Below are positions 12,808-24,040 of a DNA stretch of 64,000 nt, one piece after another; the first letter of the stretch is position 1, and every line of letters begins with the position of its first letter. The translations under genes were made by a program, and so were the position numbers. The notes beneath the pieces are model-generated. The model saw nothing but the letters and a program-made list of their open reading frames with translations. It had not been told where the DNA came from and did no database searches. The stretch lies in NCBI GenBank assembly GCA_963969395.1, contig OZ017796.1:14696501-14760500 (forward strand), given 5' to 3'. This DNA comes from Pseudoscleropodium purum (Eukaryota > Streptophyta > Bryopsida > Hypnales > Brachytheciaceae).

Positions 12808-13290
12808 CTACCCATCCCTAATAAAGCAAGGGTAGCTACTCTTGGTAGAAAAATCTCTTCCATTGAAGAAGGAATATTCAATGACCAAGCTTAGTACAAG
12901 TATGTGGAAATTGCCATGGCCTGGCTTTCTTTTTTTTCTTTTTTTTTTAACACATGGACGATTTCCATTGGCCTGGCTTTCATTTTCAGTTGCATTGCCA
13001 GCCCCCATGTTGGCAAGCATGTTCAAATCCTGATTGAAGTCTTCTTCTTTTGCCGCTTCAGTGCAAGAAGAAGAACTCTGGTTGTCACAGAGGTGGGGCC
13101 GGATAAAGTGATTGAAGAGTCTGTTTTTGTTTTGTTTTAAATCCCTAAAGCACCCTGGAGGAACTTTTGTTGGAATCCACAAGGGTCCTAGTTCAACTCC
13201 CCATGTCGATGTTGCTTGTTTGGGGGTTCTTTGTGTTAGTGCATGAGGAGGGGTTTTGTCCCTCCACTTGTTCTTAACTGGAACATCCAA
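12808..13290 (-). CDS. Unrecognised ORF, possible exon or gene remnant (160 aa)
   Basis: An open frame of 160 codons on the minus strand, in sequence less AT-rich than its flanks. The first 125 or so residues look protein-like: mixed composition, an acidic, Asn-rich middle and a strongly basic KKKRKKRK stretch that could be a nuclear or nucleic-acid-binding signal. The last 25 residues look like chance readthrough. No family is recognised. The ATG at 13290 lies in GGATGTTCCAG, which on this strand also resembles a splice acceptor, so the frame could be an internal exon or a retroelement gag-like remnant. A 20-base direct repeat (GGCCTGGCTTTC with flanks, about 12918 and 12970) lies inside it. 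No neighbouring gene helps assign a role. Confidence 0.25.
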   Translation of the reverse strand: MDVPVKNKWRDKTPPHALTQRTPKQATSTWGVELGPLWIPTKVPPGCFRDLKQNKNRLFNHFIRPHLCDNQSSSSCTEAAKEEDFNQDLNMLANMGAGNATENESQANGNRPCVKKKRKKRKPGHGNFHILVLSLVIEYSFFNGRDFSTKSSYPCFIRDG

Positions 13291-13394
13291 GGTGTGTAAT
13301 TCCCAGAATTTCTCAAGCTAGGTTGTCTTGGATGTTGCATCATGTGAGTCTAGCTGTGGCCTTGAAGGTTGCATGTTAGAGGAAAACAAAACTA

Positions 13395-13920
13395 AAGGAC
13401 AATTGTCCATTGAACAAACAATTGAAAATCCGGATAGGTACCTATGAAGTCAATCTTGGTCAAATGTTTATGAAATTTTGTTACAAGGTATGAACATGTA
13501 CTCCTTAAGTAGGAATATAATTTTTTTTCCCAATTAGGTGCTCAAGTTAAAAGTTGTATTATCTTGAACTTTTTTTGGCAACTTGAGCAACTTTTGCAAA
13601 ATTCCTCCTTCACTTCTAAAATTTGGCAAGTATGTAACTTGCATGAGATAAGAGACAAATGTAAAAAAATCATGTGTAGTATAAAAATCTCACTTTAAGA
13701 GGAATTAAAGATTGCTAGCCATATCAAGAAAGGTTTAATAAAGTTTTTTTCTTCTAACTTCAAACATTATAATATTTTAATCCGTGCAGTCAAAGTTTCT
13801 AAAAAAAATTCCACACATTTTATAATAGTCTAGTAAAAATTTCTACAATTAAATTTTGATTTTAAAACTTACTTTTTTTTCTCACTACCTTCATTGAATG
13901 AAATATGCCTCTTAACTTTG
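13395..13920 (+). repeat. Decayed element fragment, second interior type
   Basis: It aligns by eye with 3640-4040 and, more weakly, with 10088-11017: GGTACCTATGAAGTCAATC corresponds to GGTTCCTATGATCTCAATT in that element. The terminal inverted repeats are lost, so the borders are estimates. Confidence 0.4.
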
Positions 13921-14726
13921 GGAATTAAATACACATCTAGGCAATTGAGGAGGTTGTTTGTTCAATACCTTATCCCTAAAGGTAGGCTTCCATGATGGAT
14001 CAAGGATTGGTGAGAATGCTAGAAGACAAATCCTTCAATTAGTGCTTATAAAAGCAATTTTAGGGTTAAGTCAACTCTACGATTTTCTACAAATGCATTA
14101 GCCATTTTACAGATTAGACTTTCTTCTTTTTCCATTCTATTGATCATCAATGAGGCTATTCACCATATGCAACTTGTTTATACATGTATGACTCATTCAC
14201 TTGATCTATAAAGCTCGGAACCTTTTGTTGGCAATTGGAGAAGTAGCGGCTTTGTATTGGTAATTGTTTGGTGCTACTAGATGTTTGATTATTAGTGGCT
14301 AATAGGAGCAAGGCCACATGTCACGATCGTTTTAACTTGATTTTTCCTACTTCCACTTGGAAGTGTAAAATTCAAAAACAATAACTCTGATTGGGTGATC
14401 TTCTATTCACATCCAATATTCTTGGTTTTATTAACCCACCCATCACCCACTCACATAGAAGGAGGCCCTAAGTCAATTGTTTCAATGCACTAATTGATTG
14501 GATACCTTCCTTCTAAAATAAAAGGTAGCAAGAAAATAATTCTTGTTTATTTCTAGTTTCATGACAAACATTTTGTTCAACCTCTAAAGATTAGTTTCAT
14601 TATTGTATGACTAAATTTTGTTCTTTGTTAGTGGAAAAAATGTCATAGTTGATGTATCTAAATTGACTAAAATATCCAAATCAACACAAAACATGTCAAT
14701 TCAAACAATTTCAAATTAATTTCAAA
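13921..14726. other. AT-rich intergenic DNA
   Basis: No ORF of interest, RNA gene or repeat boundary recognised. Confidence 0.45.
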
Positions 14727-15647
14727 TTAACCCTTAAAGGTCCAAACTGTTTTTTTTTGGCAACATAGCGATTTTGGGCAGCTCACTACAAATGGAGTTT
14801 TTAGTTTTTTCTGCTGAAATTTTCACACAATATGTGCCCAAGGAGTAGCTTTAAGACCTGACAATTTTCATAACTTTTGACTACATGATTCAAAAGTTAT
14901 TGCATGATATATAATTTTCAATGCTTGGTGGGCAACCCAAAAATTTCTTAAAAAATCACTTTTATCTAAAATAAAAATTTGAAATTGATTTTCTAGATTT
15001 ATTTATATGTGAAAAGCTTTGACATTCCATTTTGATTTACAAGATGAAAGTTATGAGGTGTTCTAGTTTGTAGGGAGTCATGGATTCCCTACTCAAAAAA
15101 TAAACTTTGGAGTTGTTTATTTAACTCAATTTTTAATATTATTTGAAAAAAATAAAAAGATATGATGTATATTGTTCACTTCTACATTACCACCGTCGGT
15201 ATTGGAATTTTTCAATTCTACAATTAAATTCTTAATGATTTAGTGTTTTGAATCATTTTGTACTTCTTTCTATTTACTATTTTTTCCCTATATGTTGTGC
15301 AATTCCAAATGATCTAAAAAATTTAAAGCATGTAGCCAACTTGACTTGAAGAATGAATCCAAAGAGTAACCATCATTTTGGACATTTTTTCATGAAAATT
15401 TGACCTTGTGAAGTGCAGCTGCCCGTATTTTCACAGGGGCAAAAAAATGGTTTTTGTCACTTCAAATCTTGCAATCTACAAGGTGGAAAATTCTGAAATT
15501 TTTTCCACATCTTTCAAAATAATTTACTACAAGATCCTACAGTTATATGTTTCAAAAAAAATTCATCTAAAATTTGATGCTTGTATTAAAAATGACAAAT
15601 TTGGAGCATTTTTGGTGAAAACATAGTCTCCAACCTTTAGGGGTTAA
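14727..15647 (+). mobile_element. TTAA-flanked TIR element, copy 4 (type 1a, best reference copy)
   Basis: It begins TTAACCCTTAAAGG and ends CCTTTAGGGGTTAA, near-perfect 14-base inverted repeats 921 bases apart. Just inside the left end lie GGCAACATAG and GGGCAGCTCACTAC. Just inside the right end lies GGTGAAAACATAG. Outside the terminal TTAA no longer direct repeat is seen, so the target duplication is most simply TTAA itself. No transposase or other long ORF exists, so the element is presumably non-autonomous. TTAA duplications are known for piggyBac and for some Sola-type DNA transposons. Assignment to either is inference. Confidence 0.8.
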
Positions 15648-16370
15648 TTGAAGAATTAAAATTAGCCTTGAAAATAGTATAAAACCTTTTTTTAGTGATA
15701 TTTTCCATTTTATCATCTAAAACTTCTTTGGCCATGACTTTGAATTACTTCTACAAAACTAAATTTAGCCTTAATTGATTGATAGTTTTTAAAACTTCGT
15801 TTTATATGTGAATAAAATTTTGGAGATTTTTTAAGTATTTTTTTGGTAAAAATCAAATTATTGTGATTTTCTTTAATTGTAGTATGTATATAAAATTATA
15901 TCAATTAGAATATATATTAGAATGATTTGGGATTTTGACCAAAAATGAAGGTTAGAGTAAAAACAAAATTTCAACTTGAAACTAAGTTTTAAGAAGAAAA
16001 TACAAATGAAATGCCATCAAAATTATGTTATTTGAATTTGAAGCTTGAAGGGGAGCCCATCAATGTAGTAGAAAAATATGTGAGATAAAAAAATAGGATC
16101 AATTTAATTCATTCAAGGTAAAATTTAGAAATTTATTAGATTTACCATAGCACAGGAAATAAGTCACTTACATGATTATATATAATATATGATGGTTATA
16201 AATCCTCCATTTTAGAAACTAATAGAAAAAAATAGGATTATAGATATAGGATTTTCCTAAAATATTTAGTAGGGCCAATTAAAAATTAATAGTTTACAAA
16301 GGTTGGATGAAGGTTTAGGGTCTTTCAATCCAAATTTTAAATCCAATGCACCTAATTAGGGAAGAAAAAG
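15648..16370. other. AT-rich intergenic DNA
   Basis: Nothing recognised. Confidence 0.45.
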
Positions 16371-17880
16371 CTAAGCTGTGATTTTTAGGTAGCGGAAATG
16401 TGTTGGCATCCCTATGATTGTGAGTTGTGGATCCAGTGTTGTACCGCACACGCTAGAAAGTTGGATTGTAGTTCAAGCTCCATCAACCACAAGATGATCC
16501 ATCAAATTTCTTGTTGGGGTTTATTTCACTCTATATTAAGCAAGTTTGTTTACAATTTTGAATTCTTTGCTGATTTTCTTGGTGCATGTTTCTATGCTAC
16601 AATTAAAATCCACTACTAGTTAAGGATTTAGGGTTGTGTCCACTTGCAAATTTGGTTTGGATTTGGAGTTTGGCTCATGTTTTAGAAGAGCAATCCAAGG
16701 TTTTAGGGCTCCTTGAGATCGTGGCACTATGGTGGTGAAGCTTATAGGTCAGAGACAAGGACTTCAATTGCTCTAGTAAGTGACCAAAGATACATATTGA
16801 ACTTACTTCTTTGTTGTTTAGGGTACATCTAGTTGCCTACATTCCACATGCATAGGTTTAGGGTTCAAATTTTTCCAATGCTATCGCAAGAGGGGTTACA
16901 ATCCAATTTTTGATGTGTATTTCCAAAAATGTGAATAGTGCTAAAAAAAAGGTAAGGCTCCATATGTTTACTATTTTTTTTTGGCAAATTGTGTGAATGC
17001 TAGCACAGTTTCAAGAAAGATTCCACTTCAAATTTTCCGAAGGCTAATTTATGAACTTTTGCTGCTACTTCGAGTTGGATTCTTTTTTTCAATTTTTTTG
17101 GATGACGGAGGATGAATATGTGCTTTACCACTTTGAAGAATATTGTAGTGCCTTTAGAAAGAGCTGAAGATCAATGGTATATTGCAACCTTTTAAGAGCT
17201 CACTATGACAAGTTTGGTAGGATTGTGCTCAACTCTTCACTATATTTTGTGGAACAACCAACAACAAGCTACGTGCAGCCTTTGCCAATATTGTGGATCT
17301 CTCCTTCAACACGTGGTGGTGTTCAATAAAGGTCGATTTTTTCCTTCTTCTATTAGTTTACATGCCTCTAATCCACATTTTGAAATTTCAATGTTTTAGG
17401 ATGTTGCTCCCGTTTTCTCTTAGTTTGGGATGGATTCTAAATGCTACATTAAAACAATAAAAGTATAAATGTTTGCTCACAAGTTGGGCAGTCTTAAGCC
17501 TTGAATGTGTACATGAATACAAATTATGTTTTGAAATTCTTTTAGTTTGCCTTCATTGTTGTTGTATTGGAATTTTGGCTTGCTACTTGGGCTTTGTAAT
17601 TTTCTCAGGTTGGATGTCATTTTCTAGTTGTTTGTATGTGGTTGCATATTGTATCAATTGTTATGTGTTACTGCTGTTTGTAAGTTGTATTTACACTTGG
17701 CACATCTTGTTCTTTGTTTTTTTGTATGTTTGTTTAGAAGTGTATGAGGATGTAATTCATGGTTGTGTTTTGACTAGCCCTTTCAATAGTAAGCAACGAA
17801 GTTCATTGCTTCTTATATTCAATGCTTTTGGATTATATACTTTCTTTTCCAATGCCATAGTAGTTTGTTTAGAATAATGT
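16371..17880. other. Mildly GC-richer stretch, no recognised gene
   Basis: Composition and word use differ from the flanking DNA and suggest an old, decayed gene or transposon. A 134-codon frame (17473-17877, +) is dominated by Cys, Leu, Phe, Val and Tyr, as expected from translating T-rich DNA, so I do not call it a membrane protein. Confidence 0.3.
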
Positions 17881-18202
17881 AATTCTACAATGTATATAAA
17901 AAATATGGTGTCAAAAATTAGTCCCTCTATCCATTTAAAAAAATAGGATGCTAAAAATACCTTTCAATGGTTGTTTTTTAAAATAGAGAAGGAAAAAATA
18001 ATTCTATGCACATAAATACCCCCTGCAAAAAATACTCAATTATTGCAAGTGGTTACCAAATGTACAGGGGTGTTCCCCCCACTTCTTCCCTAAGATTTGA
18101 AGACATGAAGCTTTCAATTGCAGTTGTTCATTAAATTCTTGAATTTTTTTAATGTTTTTTAATGAAGAAGAAGATGACTTGTTATAATTTATTTTCCAAG
18201 TT

Positions 18203-19130
18203 TTATTCCTAAAGGACTAGCATGCATTTTCTGGCTATATAGCAATTTTAGACAGGTATGTGGAACTAGATATTTCTTTATTTTTGGCCCAAATTGTAAA
18301 AAAAGGTGGGAACAAGAAATATCTATTATATGCACAAAATTTCATGACATATGGAAATATGAGTCAAAAGTTATGACCTTTTATGTTACATTTTTTTATA
18401 AATGGGTAGTTCATGTAGATAAAAAAGAATCATTTGTTGTAGAAAAAAAATTAAAATTGATTTCCTAGAGTTCTATATACTTAGAAAGCTTTGAATCATT
18501 CCATTATAATCAATGAATCAGAAGTTATATGATTTTTTGTGTACAAGCAATTATGGATTCTCTACTCTAAAATAAACTTTGAAATTCTTTATTTAACTCA
18601 TTTTTCAATATTTTTGAAAAAAAAAATAAGATTATAGGAGATAGATTGTTTATTACAACATTGCAACCATTGGGATTGGCATTTTTCAATTCCATAATTA
18701 AATTCTTAAGAAATTAGTATTTCAAATCATTTTCTATTTTTTTTCTACTTATTATTTTTTTCCTACATGTTGCACAATTCCAAATGATATGAACATTTTC
18801 AAGCATATGGCCAACTTGTCTAGGAAAAAGAATCCAAAGAAGCACCACCATTTTGGACATTTTTTCTTTCAAAAGTGCAATTACCTTACTTTTTGCAAGA
18901 ACCAAAAATTTGATTTTAGTGAATTTGAATACATATACAATATCTTGCAATCTACACAATGGAAATTTCTGAAATTTTTACCACATGTTTTCAAGTCAGC
19001 ATACTTTAAGATTCTATAATTATACGTGTCAAAAAAAAAATTTGTTTCAAAAATTTGGTACTTGTACTAAAAATGGCAATTTTTTTTATCATCATTGGTG
19101 CAAATATAGCCATAGAACTTTGGGGATGAA
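18203..19130 (+). mobile_element. TTAA-flanked TIR element, copy 5 (type 1b, eroded)
   Basis: The left end reads TTATTCCTAAAGG and the right end CTTTGGGGATGAA, both one or a few substitutions away from the family ends. The left 300 bases are the type 1b variant (TTTTTGGCCCAAATTG, then TGGAAATATGAGTCAAAAG). The rest is the common body. About 928 bases. Frames on both strands (18714-18959 minus, 18789-19019 plus) belong to the repeat. Confidence 0.7.
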
Positions 19131-19184
19131 ATTAAAACCAAAAGTGGATAATTTGAAAGTTACAATCAAGTTTGACCAAAACAT

Positions 19185-19900
19185 ATCCACTTGGAAGGGG
19201 GGTACAATATATAGGGGATATTCAAATTACTATAATACTCACCAAATTGCCATTTCTTGTGCAAAGAGATTTTTTATTTGATTTTATTGCATATCCTATT
19301 AGAAGACAATTCATTACACTACTAGAGTATGAAAATTTGTAAAAGAAGTATAAGAAACTTCGACCACGTGGATTGCAATATGTTAGTTTGTAAAGTGAAC
19401 AATGTTATTTGCACCTTGCTACACTAGATCATGAGACTTTGAATGTTTTTAATTAAAAAATTTTGCATTAGGAATTTTGGCTTTAAAATTCTAATGTTGA
19501 AAATTCTAGAAGAGTGGGGGACTTGAATTTCATTTCATAAAAAAATTGTTTTAAGTAGAAGGATGTACTAGATGGAAGAAAAGGCTAAGTTATCAGTAGT
19601 TGTAAGATGGAATTGAAACACACCAATTTCAATTATGAGATTGTTTAAAAATAGAAATAAACCCTTTGGAACAAATTTGGAGAGGAAGATTGTAAAAAAA
19701 TGAGTTGAGAAATGTATCTAATACATCATTTATTCAAGAAGATATTCTTGTGGTCATCAAAAAAAGGTGCTCATTGACTTTCACATTATTCACCCAAATC
19801 AAATGAATCAAATCTTTCTATATAGACAAAAACATATTATTGGACTAAAAATCTTCTTTTTTCTATATCTGGAAGGCAATCCATTCTTGATTGTTAGCCC
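19185..19900 (-). mobile_element. Decayed element, second interior type
   Basis: It matches 52918-53847 in the same orientation: ATTGCCATTTCTTGTGCAAA near the left, then GATGGAATTGAAACACACC, then GAATCAAATCTTTCTATATA appear in the same order and spacing. The ends are too worn to place exactly. It lies about 55 bases beyond copy 5, another case of elements packed close together. Confidence 0.5.
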
Positions 19901-21281
19901 CATTTTCGTAATGTAGGCTATTTTCTTTCCATGTAAAAGAATAAACAACAATTAATTGTGGCATAGTTCCAGACACATTTGTAGCACAATGGCATATTAT
20001 GATTCGCTAACAAGACTCTCAATCCTTGGTTGGAAAAAAAGAAGGTCTATATCACCTAAATAGAAGTAAGTCCTTCCACTAAAAAAATCACATTAATTTT
20101 ATGTTGTGGAAAAAAAAGTTTAGAAAATTATGCATATCTTTTTATGCCTATTTCTATACATGCAGAAATTCACCTTGTGAGAAAATCTACAGATACCACA
20201 AACTACTTAAGTGGTTAGAAATGGATTGGCTCCTTTATAGAAATAAGATTTTGTAGTTTTTTTTATTACTCGAGCTTAAACATTTGAACTTAGTTTGATA
20301 TAACTTTTCTCCCAAGCATTGAAAGAAATTAAAATTATATTTCTATGAAAATAATACGTGTTTATATCTTAGAAAAAGAATTAAATAAATAATGGCCAAA
20401 ATTGAAATAATAGGATCTTGCATAAACTTTCAGTTGTCCCTAGAGGGAACAATGGTCCTTTGGAGATTATTTCTTCAAAGTGCATGATTGTGTATGTTTC
20501 ACCAAAAACTTCTCTAAAATAATCAATTCTGGTACAAAGAGTAAAAATGAAGGGGGGAGTTAATTTGGGTATCTGCTCATCCAATCTTGCCTTACACTAC
20601 TAGGAAAATATGTGAGAAAAATTTTGTAAATATTTTTTGCAAGTTCTCAAACATAGGTAGCAAGATTTGAAATCTCTTGACTTAAAAAGCATTAAGAAAG
20701 TTTATTTTTATTTTTTAAAGAAATTTCATTATAAAATCATAGTAATTCTATAAATAATATAAATAATATAATTTTTTTTGTAAAATGGAGATGATAGTAA
20801 TAAACATCTTGGTGTAATTGATGTAGCCTTTGAGTTTACACTAAGATATAATCAATAGAAAAGTTTAAAAGTGTGGTACTATAAGCTTTCCAAATGCTAC
20901 CTACAAACTGTAACAAAAATGATCATTTTAATCATTTTAGAAAAAAAATGGAAAAAAATTTGATTAAAGGAGCAAAATTTTGTAGTTAAACTTAAAGACA
21001 TTTGAAATCAAGAACTATAAGTTTTAATTATAGTGACTTTTTAAGATCTTCCAATAACTTTTTTTTATTCAAATTGTTTTTGAAGGATCATTTTTTTAAT
21101 TGAAGAAGTTACCTTTTGAGGCTAGACCTTCTAATACCTTCTAAATTATAGAACATTTGCAAAGCAAAGTCTTCCTAGTTTTTATTGTATTCCTTTGTTG
21201 TTCAATATTTGAACATTTGATCCTTAAGAGCCCAAGGTCTTTTGGGATTTAAAAACATCATTGCTCTTGAAGTGTTATAGA
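19901..21281. other. AT-rich intergenic DNA
   Basis: No gene, RNA or repeat boundary recognised. Confidence 0.45.
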
Positions 21282-21469
21282 TTCTAAATGTCTCTAAGTT
21301 CTAATTGCCACTAAGGTATAAATGTCACTATAGAATACATGTCACTACGGTATAAATGCCACTAAGATCTAAATGTCACTAAGGTATGATTGTTACTAAG
21401 GTATGGATGTCACTAAAGTATAAATGTCATTAAGGTATAAATGCCACTAAGATCTAAATGTCACTAAGA
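21282..21469 (+). repeat. 17-bp minisatellite, about 11 units
   Basis: Imperfect tandem array with consensus unit GTCACTAAGGTATAAAT. Variants include GCCACTAAGATCTAAAT, GTTACTAAGGTATGGAT and GTCACTATAGAATACAT. A two-unit block (a GCCACTAAGATCTAAAT unit followed by GTCACTAAG) occurs twice, near 21356 and 21442, so part of the array may have grown by duplicating a dimer. Confidence 0.9.
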
Positions 21470-22199
21470 AATCTCGACTGTACAATCTTATAGTAAATGT
21501 GTTATTGATGACGTGCATCAAATAGTTTTGGGTCATTTGGCCACATAGATTGCAAGATTACAATGTTTTAATGTTGAAAAAGGATATTGAAAGTTTTCTA
21601 GCAATGCATTAGGAGAATAAATTTGATTTCTAAACCTACTCAAATGAAAAACTTTAAACTACAAAGTGATTCAAAATACATTGGGTAAAGAAAATATCAT
21701 TCAATTGACTCTTTGTGTCTCCAAAATGGTTTGAACATTGTATGAAGAAGAAGTAAGCCACCAAAGTTCATTATAATTCAAAAATGTTGGGATTTTAAAC
21801 TTTGAACCATTCCCAAACATTCAAAACAACTTAGATTGACATGAAAAATTTACCACAAAAACTAGACTGCAAGGAAAAGATAACCCAACAAATTCTTATT
21901 GAAAACTAACATTGGATGAAGGAGATACAAACTCCTCACAGAAGTTGTAGCTGTTAAATGCAATTTGGTGAATTCAAATTCAACTTGTGAACTTCAATTG
22001 GCTTTCAAAAAATCACTACATCTTGAATCAATCTAAAACTTTTACCACACAATCGAGAAAGAGAGTGCAAATTTTTCAACAAGTTTTATTGAATTCAGAC
22101 ATCAAATGCAAAAGTTACAACACTTTAAATTGGACTTGAAACTATGTAAAGACACTTTTGGTCCCTTGGAGTGTTTAGGGGTTCAAAAGAGTTTTTAAA
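21470..22199. other. AT-rich DNA ending in a partial element end
   Basis: The right border has GTGTTTAGGGGTTCAAA (about 22182-22198), one substitution from the TTTAGGGGTTAA element end, preceded by GGTCCCTTGGAG. The rest may be a heavily decayed relative, but I cannot align it with confidence. Confidence 0.3.
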
Positions 22200-24040
22200 C
22201 TTCTCAGTGTGTGTACACATCAGATTGTACTGGTAACGTACTTCATTGCTGTATGCCAATTACATTCCTCACACTCAGGTTTTATGATTACATGGAGTCC
22301 CCAAATTATTGTGTCCATGCACAATTTACATTAATTAAGTATATTATTCCAAACATGCATCACTAACAGTAGTATCTAAAGTTAAACTTAAAGGGGCATT
22401 GGGGACCTGGTCTGCAATCCCACTCAGATGGCAGAAGAATTGCTGTACAGGACAGGACACTTGTCTTTATAAATAAATGTCCAATGCCGGTTAACTCACC
22501 CCTTGCTTGCTCCACGTCCAATGGGTGATGCTACTGAGCTTCTCAGTTCCGCAGTTTTGCCCCTTCAGAATTGGCTCTCTAAAAGTTAATGAGTTCATCA
22601 TCTTTTTCTGGTGTTCTTGCCACTTGTAAGATATTAATGCCCAGATTCTCTTCATTTTGATGGCAAGGTACTCTGTGCATTGATTGTTCCCTTCCCATAG
22701 ATTGCCTGCTCATGAAATTTGAATGAAATGGAGCAATCTAACCTAATATAAAGCTTAGCAAGCCGGGGTGTGCGTGGCAGGCAAACAGCCTGCTCGAGAG
22801 CTATGTAAGTTTCACTTCTTAACTTCATTCTGGACTCATCAATAACCTCAGATTGATCCTGATCTCAAACAGGCTTAAGCTTAATCAAGGCTGTGGGCAC
22901 TACCAGAGTGATAATTAATTTCGGTGAGCCAAGCCATGTTCTTATTCTGAATTTCTGATGATGTGCCCATTGTGTGTGCTCCAGTACATTTTGCATATTA
23001 AGTTAACTTACAACCTCCGGAATGGAACTGAAGCTCTGGACTCACTCTGAAACAGACCTGAAAATCAAACGCCCACCACTTGATGTTGGAGTGGCAATGC
23101 TTGAAGTGGTAAGGAAACTGGCTGGTACCATGTTTTGTTTTTGTTTTAAAAAAACAAAAACAGTGACCATTAAAAAGCGAGGAGGCTGGTACCATGTTTT
23201 TCATTTTCACTCTGTAAGCTTTGGTCATGTAAGGTACTTCAAATGACTTAACTAACGCAAAACCTGCAGGAACTCCCTCGGCTAGATCTCATTGTGCAAT
23301 TAGATTAGCCACTACAAATGCACGTGTTCTGGTAAAGAATCTAGTTGGAAGCTTACAGTAACACTGCCTAACTTAGAAGTATTTCACAGAAAATGCGTGG
23401 ATACTCTGGGAAAGAACAAAGCAAGCAGGTACCATTACCTTATGGCATCCTCGAAGTATTGCCACCATTTCTACACAAAATAAGTAAAATTAGGTTGCCT
23501 TACCCCCCAAAAAAGGTACTGCCTCGTGACTCACTCCTTGTCCACATGGAGGCACTTGTGACTCCGTGAACCAGTCCTTGCAACAATGAACCAACCCATG
23601 CCACATACATGGTTCTCAGTTGATGAAATTTATTGCATTTGTATACAGTAACAGCAAATACTTATATAATGTAAAGTGTTGAGAAATTAGTGAGTGGCAA
23701 ACTAATTTTGCTATTCAGTGTGGGCAACCGCCTCAAATTTCATGTCCAACCTCATGCCTTGCTCATTCTCTCAGTGCTCTAAAATTCCTGGGGTGAACAA
23801 TGTTCCTGTGATCTTGTTTTGATATCAAATGTAGCTCTGAGGAAGTTCCAAGAGCGGTCCATGAGAGCAGTGTTGCCATGGTTTTGGAGAAATGTTTGGG
23901 TAGAACTGCCAGTTAGTTCATTGTTAGTTGGTGGAATTTGGAAACGTTGGGAAAAAACGGTGAAAAAATCTATAGAGATTCTGTGTAGAGTAGAAAATAG
24001 AGACAAGACAAACTCAAAACTTGAAAAAATGGTTTAATAT
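22200..24040. other. Mid-GC island, no recognised gene
   Basis: Clearly less AT-rich than the surroundings and free of the dispersed elements. It contains CTTAACTTCA at 22818-22827, shared with two other islands, and the palindrome AAGTTAACTT at 23000-23009. ORFs of 72-76 codons occur on both strands (23022-23246 +, 23819-24037 +) but match no family I know and overlap one another. Possible promoter, non-coding RNA gene or degraded coding gene. Confidence 0.35.
23120..23200. repeat. 17-bp direct repeat flanking a hairpin
   Basis: GGCTGGTACCATGTTTT occurs exactly at 23120-23136 and 23184-23200. Between them, from about 23136 to 23162, lies a near-perfect palindrome with arms TGTTTTTGTTT and AAACAAAAACA. 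The layout looks like an insertion with duplicated flanks or replication slippage at a hairpin. Confidence 0.7.

Noticed and set aside
14727..15647. Reading the repeated units as LTRs of a retrotransposon
   Set aside because: Ends are inverted repeats, not TG...CA direct termini. No primer binding site or polypurine tract pairs copies, and orientations are mixed.
14727..15647. PIF/Harbinger (TWA) or Tc1/mariner (TA) target duplication
   Set aside because: A three-base TTA or TAA duplication would leave asymmetric termini. A TA duplication would require T before and A after it in nearly every copy, so TTAA is simpler.
17473..17877. 134-codon frame with long hydrophobic runs, like a membrane protein
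   Set aside because: The Cys/Leu/Phe/Val/Tyr-dominated composition follows from T-rich DNA, and no family, promoter or conserved motif is visible.
21282..21469. CRISPR-like array
   Set aside because: The units are contiguous and imperfect with no unique spacers, and the DNA is eukaryotic.
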